Below are positions 22,510 through 35,024 of a DNA stretch of 64,000 bases, in pieces (the stretch's first letter is position 1; each line of letters opens with the position of its first letter). Source of the stretch: Mastacembelus armatus (taxonomy: Eukaryota; Chordata; Actinopteri; Synbranchiformes; Mastacembelidae); the NCBI RefSeq assembly GCF_900324485.2, contig NC_046650.1:4957450-5021449 (forward strand), given 5' to 3'. The translations under genes and the position numbers were made by a program. The notes beneath the pieces are model-generated. The model had not been told where the DNA came from and did not search any database. It saw only the letters and a program-made list of their open reading frames with translations.

Positions 22510-22657
22510 TTGAAACAAAAACCTAATCAAACACAGGTGAAAACTATCTAACTGATGAACATAAAGCTACCTATGGCTATAACCTATAACCGGAAACCAA
22601 AGACCAAAATAAAAGTCCATACACCAGATGTCACAGAAAACAAATCCTAACATATTC

Positions 22658-23876
22658 TCTCATGAGTATATTTTGACTGGTAGTCAAACAGTTTAAGTAA
22701 CTTTAGGCTCATCTTTGTGAGAGTGTAAACACTTGGCTAAAACCCTAAGAATGAACAACAAAAATTACAAGTTCACAGGCACATAACAGCAAACACAGGC
22801 ACACTAAAGCCTTCTAGAGTTATGTGTATCTGACCTTTTGATACTATATACTGTAGATGCTTAAATTTATGCTTATGTAATTGTTTAGGTCAAGAGTATG
22901 ATCATGTTTGTGTCTGCATATACAGTAGATGCTGACTGAGCACACAGACAAGGGAACAGTGAAAAGAGAATTCTGCTTTCTTTGTACAGATCTGGATAGT
23001 TAAAGTTACATAGGTAAAGTGCACTGCTTGTTTTATCAACACACAATGTAATTTTTTTTTTTTTTGTAGTTGTTCCTATAAATAAATATGACATCAATAT
23101 TGACTGAGGCCAGCTACAACACTTGTCACATAAACATATAGGATACAGAAAGGCTTTGTGTCATCCACACTGTAACACTATGAAATAGTCTTTGATAAGC
23201 CAGTTATCTGGATTGCTGTGCCCTTTCTTACTGTAGACGCTGTCTAACATCATCGGTTGGATCATCAAGTTTGCACGTGAATAGCATTTATGTCCTGTGT
23301 ACTTTTGTTTACGACTACTTAGTTCCCACTTCCCTGCTCATCAGGGTAGGTGAAGTCTTCTACAAACAAGACCAGTGTTAATTTAGCTAGGGACTGAACA
23401 CACATCCACACATCATGTTGTCTCACGATCAAGATGAAAATATTATCTTTGTCAACAGTAATGACAAAAAATGGACATACGATAAATGTTTAAAAGTTGC
23501 TAAGATCCCCGAAATTTGTATGAAATCATTGAAGCTGACATGAATATACTGATTTGACATCAGAGAATTTATTCTAATGCGCTAAAAGTGATTTTTGACA
23601 CATTACTTTGTTTTCATCCAAATAAAGTATGACTGTGGTGACATGGTACTTGAAGAAACACAGGCAAAAGGGAGGCATCATGTTCACATTATATAGAGAG
23701 ATCTAATTACACAACAATTTGATCATACATGAGTCTCAATATTTGACAAAGATTGATTAGAAATTGTTGTTATGCAAATAAACTGTTAAAGGGAAAGGTT
23801 ATGTTAACTGTGTGTCTGTGGCCAGATGTGAATACAACAAAATCTGACTTTATTTAAAAAGCAGAAATGTCAATGT
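22658..23876. other. Intergenic, nothing recognised
   Basis: AT-rich non-coding sequence between the LTR and the stop codon of NITR-5. No coding frame with family resemblance and no repeat ends were found. Confidence 0.5.
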
Positions 23877-25363
23877 CTACTGCTTTACACTGGAGTACAC
23901 ACATTCACTCCTGCTGTTGTTCCTCTGTCTTCTTGGTCTGTTGGGCAGGTTAACACTTAAAGCAGCATAATGGACGTTTTCTGTGTTTTGATAATCCTGG
24001 TTAAAAAAAAAAAAAAAAGGTGTAAGTGGATTAGGCTATCCACCCTGCCCCCCCAAAAAAGTGTTTTAATGGTAATTAATAGATAATGAAGATATCATTC
24101 ACCTCTAGGTTAGTTGAGAGGGGAGCTGATGATCTTGCTTTAGAAGCTGCTTGTGAAACACAAAAAACAGCCGTTTATAAAAAAATATATATTTGTAGTG
24201 AACATGTAGGTCATTTAGGGAATGGAAGCCATTAGATACAAGAAAAGTACTGCTCACCTGTACATTGGACGTTGTTTCTTTTGCTGATCTTATACACAGA
24301 TAGAGCCAGTAAAACAACTAGGATGGTGGTGATTGTCAAAGCTCCACTCAAGAAATACACAAGATAGTTGTTCGATTTATCTGTAGAGAACAGCTTGCAG
24401 CTTTTATTACTGTCTTTATCCAAAGTTTGCTTGGAAAATAACCCTATTGATCGAAACAACACAAGTTTACTCACGCTCAATGTTCAGCCTGGTCCCGTTC
24501 CCAAACAGTACACGTCCACATGAGGCAACAGCACAGTAGTAGGTCCCAGCATCAGACAGATTCAGGCTGTTCATCGGCAGGTTGTAGACACAGGAGTGAG
24601 TTTGTGTCTCAGGTTTCCTCTCACACTGATCATTGCTGCCTCCATGGGTGTAAATGAGTCCTGGATGAGCTTGTCCAGAGTGTTTGAACCAGTAAACCCT
24701 GTGTTCTCCATCACAGGTCCCAGTGTGTACTGTACAGTTCAGAGTCACAGAGCCTCCTGGCTGGATGCTCTCAGATGCTGACTGATGCACCTGAGCTGGG
24801 ATGTTCAAACCTGAGCCCTGCACGCTGACAACAGTGCCCTCACAAAACTCAAAGTCCAGTAAATTGCTCTTCAGGCAGTAGTAAGTAGCTGTGTCTGAAA
24901 TTTGTAAATCTGATATCTTCAAATTATTTTTATTGTTTTCAGTAATCAGTGAGAAACGTGGATCTTTTTGAAATCTGCCATGAAAAGTGCCATTATTATT
25001 ATGCTTATAAAATGTAGACACCAGGTTTGGTTTCTGTCCCAGACTTTGCTTATACCAGTAAAACATCACTGCTACCTGATCTTGACAGAGGCATGGCAAA
25101 GTCACACTTCCCCCAACTTTAACTAATTCAAAATGTAATAATTCTTGTTTTAAAGTTGCGACATGAGCTGAGGAGAAAGAGAACAAAGCAATTAAACGAG
25201 TCAATTCTGGCATGTCTGAATACACTCTATTACAGAATGCAGGAAAAATTGCACAAGGAAACACATGGTTATAAAGTAAACAACAAGCAGTTACAAAGAA
25301 CAACTTACCTAAGTCCCCAATAAACAGACACGTGAAAAACAAAGCAAAGTTTGGAGGTGTCAT
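23877..25363 (-). CDS. NITR-5: novel immune-type receptor with ITIM and extra V-domain cysteines
   Basis: Exons: 25309-25363, 24475-25167, 24258-24380, 24103-24146, 23877-23996; 344 residues. The leader is MTPPNFALFFTCLFIGDL. The V domain is the most divergent: VTLPCLCQDQVAVMFYWYKQ, then DTATYYCLKSN and a J-like FCEGT. It thus has two cysteines more than the usual pair (two after the first core Cys, and one in the J-like strand), which could form an additional bond. The I domain is the common form. The V-I to TM junction gives His where others give Gly or Asp. The transmembrane exon and tail are of the NITR-4 type: VYFLSGALTITTILVVLLAL, ITIM VHYAAL and CVYSSVKQ. The leader intron (25168-25308) is longer than the roughly 108-base intron of the NITR-7/8/9 family. 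It is the only gene of this V type in the window. Confidence 0.9.
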
Positions 25364-27463
25364 TGTGCTTCAAATGCCGAGAGCAATGAACTGACTGTCT
25401 GTCTGTATGTTCTCCACTCTTCATAGAGAAGACTGGGTTTCATTGGCCAATCAGATTGTCTCTCCTGTTTTGGAAACAGTGAACAAATGCTCAGTGCCCC
25501 CCCATTCTTGGTAGTATGGTCCTCGAGAAGAGTGTCATTAACTAGAACAACAAAGCTTTAGAAGAATACTCACAATAATAGAAATCTGTAAAGCCTATAA
25601 AAAGAGCCACACCTCAGGGGAAATAAAAATGTCCATTATAAAAAGAGTAGAGAAACTTTTAGTGGGTTGGTCAACAGTTAAAGTCATGAATGCCTGTTTT
25701 CCAAAACAGTAATCTGATCTACCATGAATTCTGTCTCTCAAAGAATAAATGAAAACCTTTGTGATTACCTGCAATCTAAAACAGACCTCTGAGCTCTAAC
25801 CAATATAGGAACATCCCTCATGTTATGTAACACACCAGTTTCTGCTGCAAATGTGTGCTATGTAGGAAGTGACATATTAACTGTTGTTGCACAATTTTGA
25901 TGTGTTTTCGCACTCTATATCATCTGCACACCATCTGTACATGTTTGAAATTTGACATGGACTAAAGCTCACAAATGCAGATAAAGTCTGTAAAGTGTTG
26001 CATTAAAACATGTAGCAATGACTGCTTTGGCAGGTTAGGGGTAGGGGTTACCTTAGACCATGCTTGATGTATGATATGTTTGCAGATGACTGATATTGGT
26101 GTACGCGCCTGTGATTTTTTTCTTAACTTCCAAAGGCAGCTTTTTACAGTATGCCACTGCTGTCTGAGCCTAGAGGCAATATAAAATTAAGTTGTTCTAG
26201 CATTTGTTGTTAGGGAGTCAGTATTAAAGTTTAATCACAGTGAAGCAAACCTTCACACTGGAACTACCCCCTGCATTATGATAGTGTTAACAATTCAGTC
26301 CTTTCCTGATATGGGTGTGTATTTCTCTTTGCTGTGCACAGTATGTTTTCTGCATTCAATTTGTCACCTTCGGTTCTTTTTTTAAATGACTACTCTGTTG
26401 TCTTGGCCCCCGTCAAGGCTGCTGCAAAGCGTGGCCTGGAGGCCACAGGCCAGTCTTCCTGTGTGCAAGCAATGACTTAAGTTTCCACCAGCGGAAACCT
26501 GTTCACTGTAGATCACACCTTTGTTATACCACAGGAGTCAAAACAGAAGTCAAATGCCAAGAGAGGGCTAGTTAAAAGGTTGCACTCTCCACCTATATGC
26601 TTAAGTTTGAAAGGTGTTAATAGGGCTAAAGGGATTTTTGTGCATGCTCGGCTTATATTTGCATCTAATTGTCTATATTTGATTTTTTTGTAGAGATTTT
26701 TAGCACACATATTTTACTTTACAGTGACTGCACATTTGACAGTTTTTTTTCAAACAAGCTCTAATTTGCTGCTGATTACTTTTAGTTTTAAAGCTTTTTT
26801 CTGTTTTATGTCATTTGTGAGGACCAGAGACATGTGAGATCATATCTGAATACAAATGATGGTGCATGCAAAACACTGTCTGAGAACGTACTTGGAAATT
26901 AGTAGAATTGCAGCTAATTTTACTAGTTTTTATACAACACAGTGATCAATCTTTTATTTATTTTTTTGTTTCATTTTCTTTCCTGCATTGGTGGTTTGTC
27001 AGCGTGTACACATACAGTTGAACACACAGATTTGCATTGTGTAGTTGCTTAACACCATCCAGCTCAAAACACTGATGTGCAATAGGTTGTTGATATGGAC
27101 ATTTAGTCGCTGACTCTTACAAACCCATCGTAACACTCCCAACTACATGGACACTAGTCAAACGTGCTTAATGAGTAAGATGCAGTCATGTTCACTCCAG
27201 ATACTGATAGCTGTCGTCTGTTTGGCTGTGCTTCAAGCTCAGCTTAGTAATTGATTGGAACCTGGCACAAAGTGGAAATCATAGCACTTCATGTAATGCC
27301 TTTGGAAAAGATTCTTTAATGATATTACTGCATGGGGTATTAACATGCATTTCACTGATGCACATTTACAGCATTGTTTCATGAAAGCCATTTTTTTTTT
27401 ACATTTTCAAAGAGATGCTAACAAAGTCGAATGTGATTTTACAGAGACAGTAATTAAATATGC
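25364..27463. other. Intergenic, nothing recognised
   Basis: The longest stretch without an identifiable insertion, about 2.1 kb. It begins with the NITR-5 promoter region and ends at the stop of NITR-6. A small GC-richer patch near 26405-26470 (CTTGGCCCCCGTCAAGG) is not assignable. No coding frame with family resemblance was seen. Confidence 0.5.
25439..25450 (-). promoter_or_regulatory. CCAAT box upstream of NITR-5
   Basis: Minus-strand TTGGCCAATGAA has CCAAT at 25442-25446, about 79 bases before the ATG. A second GGCCAATCAG-type match lies on the opposite strand immediately beside it, so the site is near-palindromic. Confidence 0.35.
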
Positions 27464-28978
27464 TCAGTTCTGCAGCTTCACACTGAAGTACACACATTCA
27501 CTCCAGGTGTCATCCCTCTGCTTCCTTGTGTTGATCTCAGTCTCTCTTAAAGCAACGTAATAGAGGTTTTCTCCCTTTTGGTAACCCTGAACATGAGAAA
27601 CAGTACCTCACAGTGTGCTCCATGACAGAAATACAAAAACAAACATGTAACTTGTGCTATGAAAATATGTTTGACTAATAATACAGTATTTCATGTTAAA
27701 AAGATGTTACCTTTACATTAGTTTTGGAGGAAGATGAAAGTCTTGCTTGATATTCTGAAAAACGGAACCAGTTCTTAATGTCACATTAACTGGTTGAGTG
27801 GTATGGGTGAAAAAAAGAAGTAACATTTATTGTACCTGTGCAAGGGCAGCTTTGTTTCCTGCTTATGATGTACAGACAGGCAGCCAGTAAAACACTCAAG
27901 AGAGTGGTGAATGCTGAAAATCCAGTCCAGAAATACACCTGGAAAGAACAGTCCACCTGATCTGTACAGAAACAAAGAACATTACAGAGATTTGGATTTT
28001 TTTTGCTTTACATTTGGTGAGGGGGTAATTACCATTATTTATCAAATGATGAAACTTTTGCTACAATGTTACTCACTTTCAATGTTCAGTCTGGTCCCAT
28101 TTCCAAACAGCATGTGTCCACATGAGGCAACAGCACAGTAGTAGGTCCCAGCATCAGACACATTCAGGCTGTTCATCGGCAGGTTGTAGACACAGGAGTG
28201 AGTTTGTGTCTCAGGTTTCCTCTCACACTGATCATTGCTGCCTCCATGGGTGTAAATGAGTCCTGGATGAGCTTGTCCAGAGTGTTTGAACCAGTAAACC
28301 CTGTGTTCTCCATCACAGGTCCCAGTGTGTACTGTACAGTTCAGAGTCACAGAGCCTCCTGGCTGGATGCTCTCAGATGCTGACTGATGCACCTGAGCTG
28401 GGATGTTCAAACCTGAGCCGTGCACGCTGACAACGGTGCTCTCCGCAAATTCAAAAATGAATGTATAGCTGGTTGCACAGTAGTAAGTTGCTGAGTCGGA
28501 AGTGCGTAAATCTGAGATAATCAGATAAATTTTTCCTTTCATAGTAGCCAAATTGAAGCGTTTGTTATTTTTGAGTTCACCATAAAAAGTACCATTTTTT
28601 TCATACTTGTAGAAAGTAGCAATTAGCCTTGGTTTCTCTCCCAGAGATTGTTTATACCAGTAAAACATTGCAACATCTTCTGCATAAAAACATGACAAAG
28701 TCACCTCATTACCAGCATCAACTGATATTAAACTGTGCTGTTGATGAACAGAGGAGGACAGTTTCAGAGCGTCCATTTGAGCTGAAGTGAGAGACAAAGC
28801 AAATCCACAGTTGGTTTCATGTGGTACTTTAGAACACTCAGCGATGATGAGCAAAATATGAGAACTGACCAAAAACTACAAAAAAAAATGTAAACAAAAC
28901 TGTAGTCATTGAAAACTCACCTGCTTTTCCACAGAACACACATGTCAGATAGAAAAGAAACACTGAAGGCATCATCAT
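27464..28978 (-). CDS. NITR-6: novel immune-type receptor with ITIM
   Basis: Exons: 28921-28978, 28077-28781, 27836-27961, 27711-27754, 27464-27586; 351 residues from the first of three consecutive ATGs (MMMPSVFLF). The V domain has VTLSCFYAEDVAMFYWYKQS, GEKPR, DSATYYCATS and a J-like FAEST, in which Gly is replaced. The I domain is the common form but is preceded by HGSGLN where others have QGSGLN. The transmembrane exon is distinct (VYFWTGFSAFTTLLSVLLAA). The tail has LYYVAL, a strict ITIM whose -1 residue is Tyr, and a longer C-terminus ending CVYFSVKLQN. The last exon ends in TGA and is 123 bases; the others are 117 or 120. The upstream CCAAT of the other genes is GGCCAGTCG here, changed at one base. 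There is no close paralogue in the window. Confidence 0.9.
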
Positions 28979-29569
28979 GTTCAACGTCTTGCACTGAGCG
29001 TAATCCTGAACCTTTCTCCTCTCTTCAGACACAAGACTGCATTCGACTGGCCAACTACAGGTGTCCTACTTAGGAAGCATCACGTTCTCACTGACACACT
29101 GTCAAGTAGGTTTTGAAAAAATAAATAACCACAGACATCCTTGCTTATGTAATGACACTCGCACTCATTTCGCTGATGGGCTGCACTTGCTTTGAAGGTG
29201 TCAATTGCCAATCATGTGGATATGTAGCTGTCACTTAATGGGGGAAATAAATACGCACTATTCATTTTGAGCAGTTCAACCACACAGAGCAATATTCTCC
29301 TGTTTTATTGAAGATTTTAGGGTGTTTTGCCTTGATTTTTACAGTAGTTTGCAGAAGTGCAGACAGGAAACCTACAACCAAGGTTGCAACCTACAGTTGG
29401 TGTGAATATAAGGGGAAAAAAAATCAGGTAGACAGTCTAGTCAAGTGAGACCAAATGGAAAGCAAAACTCTGTTTAAGGTATTAGAAATGTCTGAGTTCA
29501 AATATAAACTGATAAAAATCTAAACAAAAAACTTTGGTATTCTTAGGTATTCTTCTCTAATACCTAAAA
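28979..29569. other. 5' flank of NITR-6
   Basis: Non-coding. The point 29546/29547 (GG then TATTCTTCTCT) is where similarity to the duplicated units beginning at 35262 and 46056 starts, so it marks one end of the tandem duplication unit. Confidence 0.5.
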
Positions 29570-29903
29570 GGAGCAGTGGGGCCCTAATGGATAGAGTGTC
29601 AGACTTGTAATGAAGGTTGTGGGTTTGAGTCTCAGGACCAGCAGCAATTGTCGGTGGGGCAGAGTGACTAGCCAGCTCTCTCTCCACCTTCAATACCACG
29701 ACTGAGGTGAGACCCCTGAGCAAGGCAACGAACCCCCAACTGCTCCCCAGGCAACGCAGCAATGGCTGCCCACTGCTCGGGTGTGTGTTCACGCTATGTG
29801 TGTGTGTGTGTGTTCACTGCTGTGTGTGCACTTCAGGTGGGTTAAATGCAGAGGGGAATTTCGAGTATGCGTCACTTTTTTCACTTTCAATTTCAATTTC
29901 AAC
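29570..29903 (+). mobile_element. tRNA-derived SINE, copy 1
   Basis: The 5' part reads TAATGGATAGAG and GGGTTTGAGTCTC, resembling pol III A and B boxes of a tRNA-derived head. The body contains CACTGCTCGGGTGTG and TTAAATGCAGAGG, and the tail is TTTCAATTTCAATTTC. The body holds a short (GT)n that is much longer in copies 2 and 3 (35284 and 46078). The head is degenerate, and no tRNA cloverleaf is claimed. Confidence 0.7.
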
Positions 29904-31442
29904 CAATGAAATTAATTTAAATTAGAAAACCGTTTTTCCTTGATTTCATTTCATCTCTTTCTTCTCCAGGCTTTACATATTTCTTGTTTGCCAGAGCCTC
30001 TGCTCTTTGGTTGGGTCTCAGTCACAATCTGGCAGAAGAAGGTGTGCCCAAAGCCCAAAGGCCTAATTCTCCATTGTTCAGTCAACCAGACCTTAAATCA
30101 TTCATGTTTCAGGGTTACAATCTGATTTGCATAAATGGAGGGAAACAGCAATTTGTGAAGTTTAGTTGACTATTCAAAATCTTTTTAACAATTAATGATT
30201 TTATACCTGTGTGACAACAACATCTGAAGTTCTATGCATTAATTATATAACAATAAATGATGTAACATTATTTAATAAGCATGAATATGTAGTATGTAGT
30301 TGGATAAATGACAACGTTTGAGAAGTGTGTCAGTCATATGCTATTGCCTTCAAACTCAATCGCATTGGTAGGAAAAGTACTTACACCAGATCATCTGCAG
30401 AAGAAAAAGAACTGACAAATATGTAGAAGTACTGCATTTCAAATGAAAGTACTACTTCACAAACTTTTTACAGTCATTTTGCAGTAAATTTTCTCTTCTG
30501 ATTGATCTTGGCTTTCAGTGTATTTTTATCACCACACTAGTAGATAATATTTATTCACACACACACACACACAGGCTATCAGAGCAACATTGAAAGCTGG
30601 CTGTCTGCATTAGTTTGATCCCAAAAAATCATTAATAATTTCTTCCTGTCTCCTATTCAATCAGTTGTTCCACTCTCTGGAAACACCTTCCTTGAAGGAA
30701 GAAGATCCGTAAATATTCACAAGATGAATCTGACTTTGAGACAATTAGTACAATACCACAGACAGCGAACACCCAATGAGTTTGAATTATTTTAAGTGCA
30801 GCACAGTTAAAGTAAAGTATAATGTTAAAGTCTTCTGGAACAGGCTGAAAGTTGTGCTGTTAATGTGCAGTAGCACGGTAGAAGATCAAGTAACAGTTAA
30901 TTTAGATGAGCTGTTGTGCTATTTGTTTGTTTCAGTTGTTTTTCAGAGCAGTGGTTTTCTGAAATGTCTTCATATATTAAATCTCTAAGGGTTTGGTCAT
31001 ATTCCTTCAGCACAACTTGCTGTTTTACTCCATTTTTCATAAACAGAAAGAGCGAATCCTAGATCGCTAGTCATGATGGGATGTTTTGTAAGTGCGCACT
31101 TAATGTAATACAAGGTATGTCCATGCTCTGTTGTACTTATTCACTGGGAATAGTGCATTTTAAGGCATCATCTCTTTTTTGCCATTATTTTATTTTGAAT
31201 TAATAAAAAGTTGACTGTTCAAACTATGCACATTTCATGTTCGGTCTGTCCTGTACTATAAATTGGTCGTTTAAAGTTGTTTCTTTTCAGTCGTGGAGAT
31301 TTTGTACGGTCTAGTGGCACAGAGATAGTGGTCAGACAGTAATTGAACTTCATACATTGTTTACTGAGAGGTGAGGATTTCATGAAGCATGTTTTGCTTA
31401 AATAACTTTAAAAGAGACGAGGATGAAACATGTCCAGCTCTA
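29904..31442. other. 3' flank of NITR-7, triplicated
   Basis: Matches 35699-37251 and 46465-48017 closely. It contains an (AC)n run near 30556, longer in the other copies (36355 and 47121). Conserved open stretches of 61-95 codons are explained by the DNA identity. No RNA gene or protein family recognised. Confidence 0.5.
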
Positions 31443-32914
31443 TTACTTTACTCCGGAGTACACACATTCCTCTGTAGCATCTCTCTGTTTTCTTGATCTG
31501 CTGCCCGTCTTTACCCTTAAAGCAGCATAGTGGACATTATCCACGTTGTCCACACACCCCTAGAGAAATATAATTAGTATGCTGGAATTCAACACAAATT
31601 CAACAGAAATCATGATAGAAAATATGTTTGAATTATATTGATCTGGTTAATCTAGATTAAATTACCTCTGCATTTGTTGTAGACGAAGCTGAAAATCTTG
31701 TGTGAGATTCTGAAAAACAGTGGAACGGTGTGTTTTTAATATACAGTATAATGTGATATTCAGTAATGAAACACTACAGATACAAACAGTATCATACCTG
31801 TGCATATGCAGCTGTTTCTCCTATTTATCATGCACAATAAGAATGCCAGTAAAACAGTCAGGATGGTGGTGAAAGTCAAAGCGCCACTCAAGAAATATAC
31901 TAAGTGATGAGAATCATTTGTATCTGCACAGACACAGACAGGAGGAGATTTACAGCTACATTTTACTTTGTGCTTATATTTTGTTTAATGCAGGAGCAAG
32001 CATTACTATTTATCAAAACTAATTGTATTTTGCTGGAACGTTACTTACCCTCCAAGTCCAGTCTGGTCCCATTTCCAAACAGCATGTGTCCACATGAGGC
32101 AACAGCACAGTAGTAGGTCCCAGCATCAGACAGATTCAGGCTGTTCATCCGCAGGTTGTAGACACAGGAGTGAGTTTGTGTCTCAGGTTTCCTCTCACAC
32201 TGATCATTGCTGCCTCCATGGGTGTAAATGAGTCCTGGATGAGCTTGTCCAGAGTGTTTGAACCAGTAAACCCTGTGTTCTCCATCACAGGTCCCAGTGT
32301 GTACTGTACAGCCCAGAGTCACAGAGCCTCCTGGCTGGATGCTCTCAGATGCTGACTGATGCACCTGAGCTGGGATGTTCGAACCTGAGCCCTGCACGCT
32401 GACAACAGTGCCCTCTGCAACATCAAACATGTACGAATAGCTACTGGCACAGTAGTAAGTACCTGAGTCTGAAATGCTCAGATCTGTGATTGCCAAGTGA
32501 TTTTCCCCATTTCCAGTCTCCAGCATGAACCGTGGATTGTTGAATTCATTTTGAAAATGTCCAGTTTTGTCATATTTATGGTAGCTAGAGATGATCCTCG
32601 GTTTCTGTCCCAGAGTCTGTTTATACCAGTAAAACCTTGTTGCAACATCACTTTGATAGAAACACTGCAGAGTCACGTTCCCCCCAGTTTTAACTGATAC
32701 AAACTTTCTGTCTTGTTTCAGAGATGCAAATTGCAGGTTTGTCATTTGAGCTGAAATGATGTGACATACAAAACAATGTACACACCATAGAACACAAAGA
32801 TATATCAGAGGCAATGCATTTTAAAAGATTCAATGTGCAGTCCTGAAAATGCAACTCACCCATTGTCCCGAAGAACAAACCTGTCAGACAGAAGACAAAC
32901 TGTGCAGATGTCAT
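31443..32914 (-). CDS. NITR-7: novel immune-type receptor with ITIM, triplicated family
   Basis: Exons: 32860-32914, 32049-32750, 31798-31923, 31666-31709, 31443-31559; 347 residues. Leader and V domain are almost the same as in NITR-1, -8 and -9: MTSAQFVFCLTGLFFGTM, FVSVKTGGNVTLQCFYQ, SDVATRFYWYKQTLGQKPR, DSGTYYC. The J-like strand is DVAEGT. The I domain is the common one with GSGSNIP where the others read GSGLNIP. The membrane span is VYFLSGALTFTTILTVLLAF, followed by MINRRNSC. The tail has VHYAAL (ITIM) and CVYSGVK. Tail exons differ wholly from those of NITR-1 despite the matching V domain. The leader intron is 109 bases. The upstream flank carries a solo LTR at 33327-34233. Confidence 0.92.
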
Positions 32915-32984
32915 TGTGTTCAAATGTTCACGCTGAATGACAAGAACACTGAGCCTCTCTCCACTATTCACAGACAAGACTGTG

Positions 32985-32998
32985 TGTGATTGGCCAGT
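32985..32998 (-). promoter_or_regulatory. CCAAT box upstream of NITR-7
   Basis: Minus-strand TGGCCAATCACACA has CCAAT at 32989-32993, about 75 bases before the ATG and identical in NITR-1, -8 and -9. Confidence 0.4.
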
Positions 32999-33326
32999 GA
33001 GAAGTGACTCTGAATGTCCTGTTAAAGAAATATGTTCACTGCCACCTATAGTTTGAAGTTTAGTTTGTGAGAAGCTTGCCGACACTTCGGTACAACTGGC
33101 AGGGCTGAAAACACTATACATTTACTGCCTTTGACTATAAAAATCATTTTAGATGGGTCATCTAATGTAACTGATTGCGATTCAGCTACAATATGTAAGT
33201 AGTTAGAAAACAGGGATGGTCCAAATGGCTTTTTTAGATCAGTTTTTTAACCTTCATTTCAAATTTTTTTTTCCTCAATTTCAACCTCAGTGAGATTATT
33301 GTTGTCTTTCTTTTTCATGCTGCTTT

Positions 33327-34233
33327 TGTCAGGATTCCGGGAAGTGGCTTGCCCAATACTGCCTCCTGCTGACTTTAGACTGTTTACTATTCTGGAGTAA
33401 TTAGTTGATTCACTGCACCTGCCCGCTGCAGGTTTTAAAGCAGACCAGGACACTGTGCTCCTTGCCAGATTGTGGTTAAACCTCGTGTGGACACTCTACT
33501 GCTACTTGATAAGACTCAAGCTCTGAGAAAATTTGAATTGATCTTTAAAACCCGTAGTACTATTTTCCCTGCTTTCACTTGTACAGATTGTGTGTCTTCT
33601 AGAGATCTGCCTTCGACTTGTGTGAACCGTGGAAACACAGAGGAACTGCCTCGCCTGGATTCCGTACGGATTACTACGACGTACCTCTGGACTCCTTTAC
33701 CTGACCGGAGAAGGAGATAAGTAATTGGATATCAATTTTTCCCTTATGTGGATGCTGAAGAAGAGGCCTAGCTCTTAAGCGCTTCCCACAAATAACTAGT
33801 ATTGAAGAAGCCAAGTTTGGTAACTGACACAGTCATTGTGACTTTTGACAGTGGAGTTGTTTTCTGGGTTATGAGGAAGCTGTTCTGTTTGGACTTAAAG
33901 ATTTGAGTTTTTCTACTATTAGGAATAAAGGACAATAAGGGAACCTCCTGGATCGTCGCGACGAGGAGCCCTAAAATAGAAAGATCCCAACTAAAGGGAG
34001 TAAAGAAGTGTTTAGTTTTCCCTGTGCACCTGTGTATCTGATCGCCTTAGTTTCCTGTAATAGTTGATTCTGCTAGCTCCCAAGGAACCTAGGAAGCAGT
34101 CTAGATCCCGTTGGCGTTATTCCCAGATCTTCCACCAGATCCACCCTTCGTTAATTTCAATAAACTGTAATTGTTCTTTACCTCACTCGTGTCAGTATTT
34201 ATGAGCTCTGAACAAGCTTGGTAAATCCTAACA
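33327..34233 (+). mobile_element. Solo LTR of the Ty3/Gypsy element found whole-ended at 39153-43396
   Basis: The 907-base LTR starts TGTCAGGATTCCGGG and ends AAATCCTAACA. It is flanked by GCTTT on both sides (33322-33326, 34234-34238). The same site is occupied by the longer element in the NITR-8 block and is empty in the NITR-9 block (GCTTT at 49895-49899). It is a fossil left by LTR-LTR recombination. Confidence 0.85.
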
Positions 34234-34238
34234 GCTTT

Positions 34239-35013
34239 AGGAGTGGAGGTCTGCACTGAAGCTGAATACCAGTTGTGGTGGGTGTGGTTCTGCCTCATCT
34301 TGTTCCTATTTTTGTTCTTTTGTCTTTTCATGTTTTTTAATAGTACAGTCTTTGGCTTTTTTAGCTCTTCTGTTTTCTTTTCTTCTCTAATACCTAAAAA
34401 CACAGTACATTTTATCAGAGTGTAGTGTCCCTCTACAATAGCCATAGTCTGTTCAGCAAAACATCAAGTTAGTATATTAATGAATTCAATGTTAGACCTT
34501 TAGGTGTCGCTACAGAAAAATGGCAGTTTTTGTTTGGCATGTAAAAATGAGCATGTGCTCCACTTTTGATACTTTTACTCAAAACAATGGGGCCTACTAC
34601 ACATCTGGTGTCATCACAGACCCATAGGTGGCCTTACATGTTCCTTCAATAGCCACTCAAAACAAATAAAACAATAAGTCACTTAGAAAAACAGTAAATT
34701 TGCACAGAGTGCAGGATATTTAACATTGTCCTGTGGGTCGTTTGGCCTGGCATGGACACACAACTTCACCAGTGAAAATGTAGCAGCAGGATAAGTTGAC
34801 CGACCTCAGAATCCTTACATCAAATGAGACTCTCTCCACAGTGCCAAAAAAAGGCATCATTGCATCTCCCTGTGCCAAACGTGACAACAATAGTGCATGG
34901 CATCTTTCACCTGTGGGCTATAGGCCTAATACAAAGGTCAGGCTTTCTTCTGGAGAACAGGCTCGACAAAGACTAATAAAACATGAAAGGAATGCTAACA
35001 GAAAATTACTGAC
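34239..35013. other. 5' flank of NITR-7 beyond the solo LTR
   Basis: Matches 43402-44138 and 49900-50668. Non-coding as far as can be seen; it carries the quadruplicated 70-90 codon open stretch starting at 34796. Confidence 0.5.
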
Positions 35014-35024
35014 TGAGTTACCAT

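Larger units (their letters stand above)
19398..22652 (-). mobile_element. Solo LTR split by an R4/Rex6-type LINE
   Basis: The outer ends read TGTTACGGTGTGG and AAATCCTAACA, with a 5-base duplication TATTC on both sides (19393-19397 and 22653-22657). TG...CA ends and a 5-base duplication fit an LTR, and no internal retrovirus-like coding is present, so it is a fossil solo LTR. Minus orientation is suggested by AATAAA near the 19460 end. The LINE at about 19601-22505 sits inside it and is younger. The LTR family is not determined. Confidence 0.6.
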
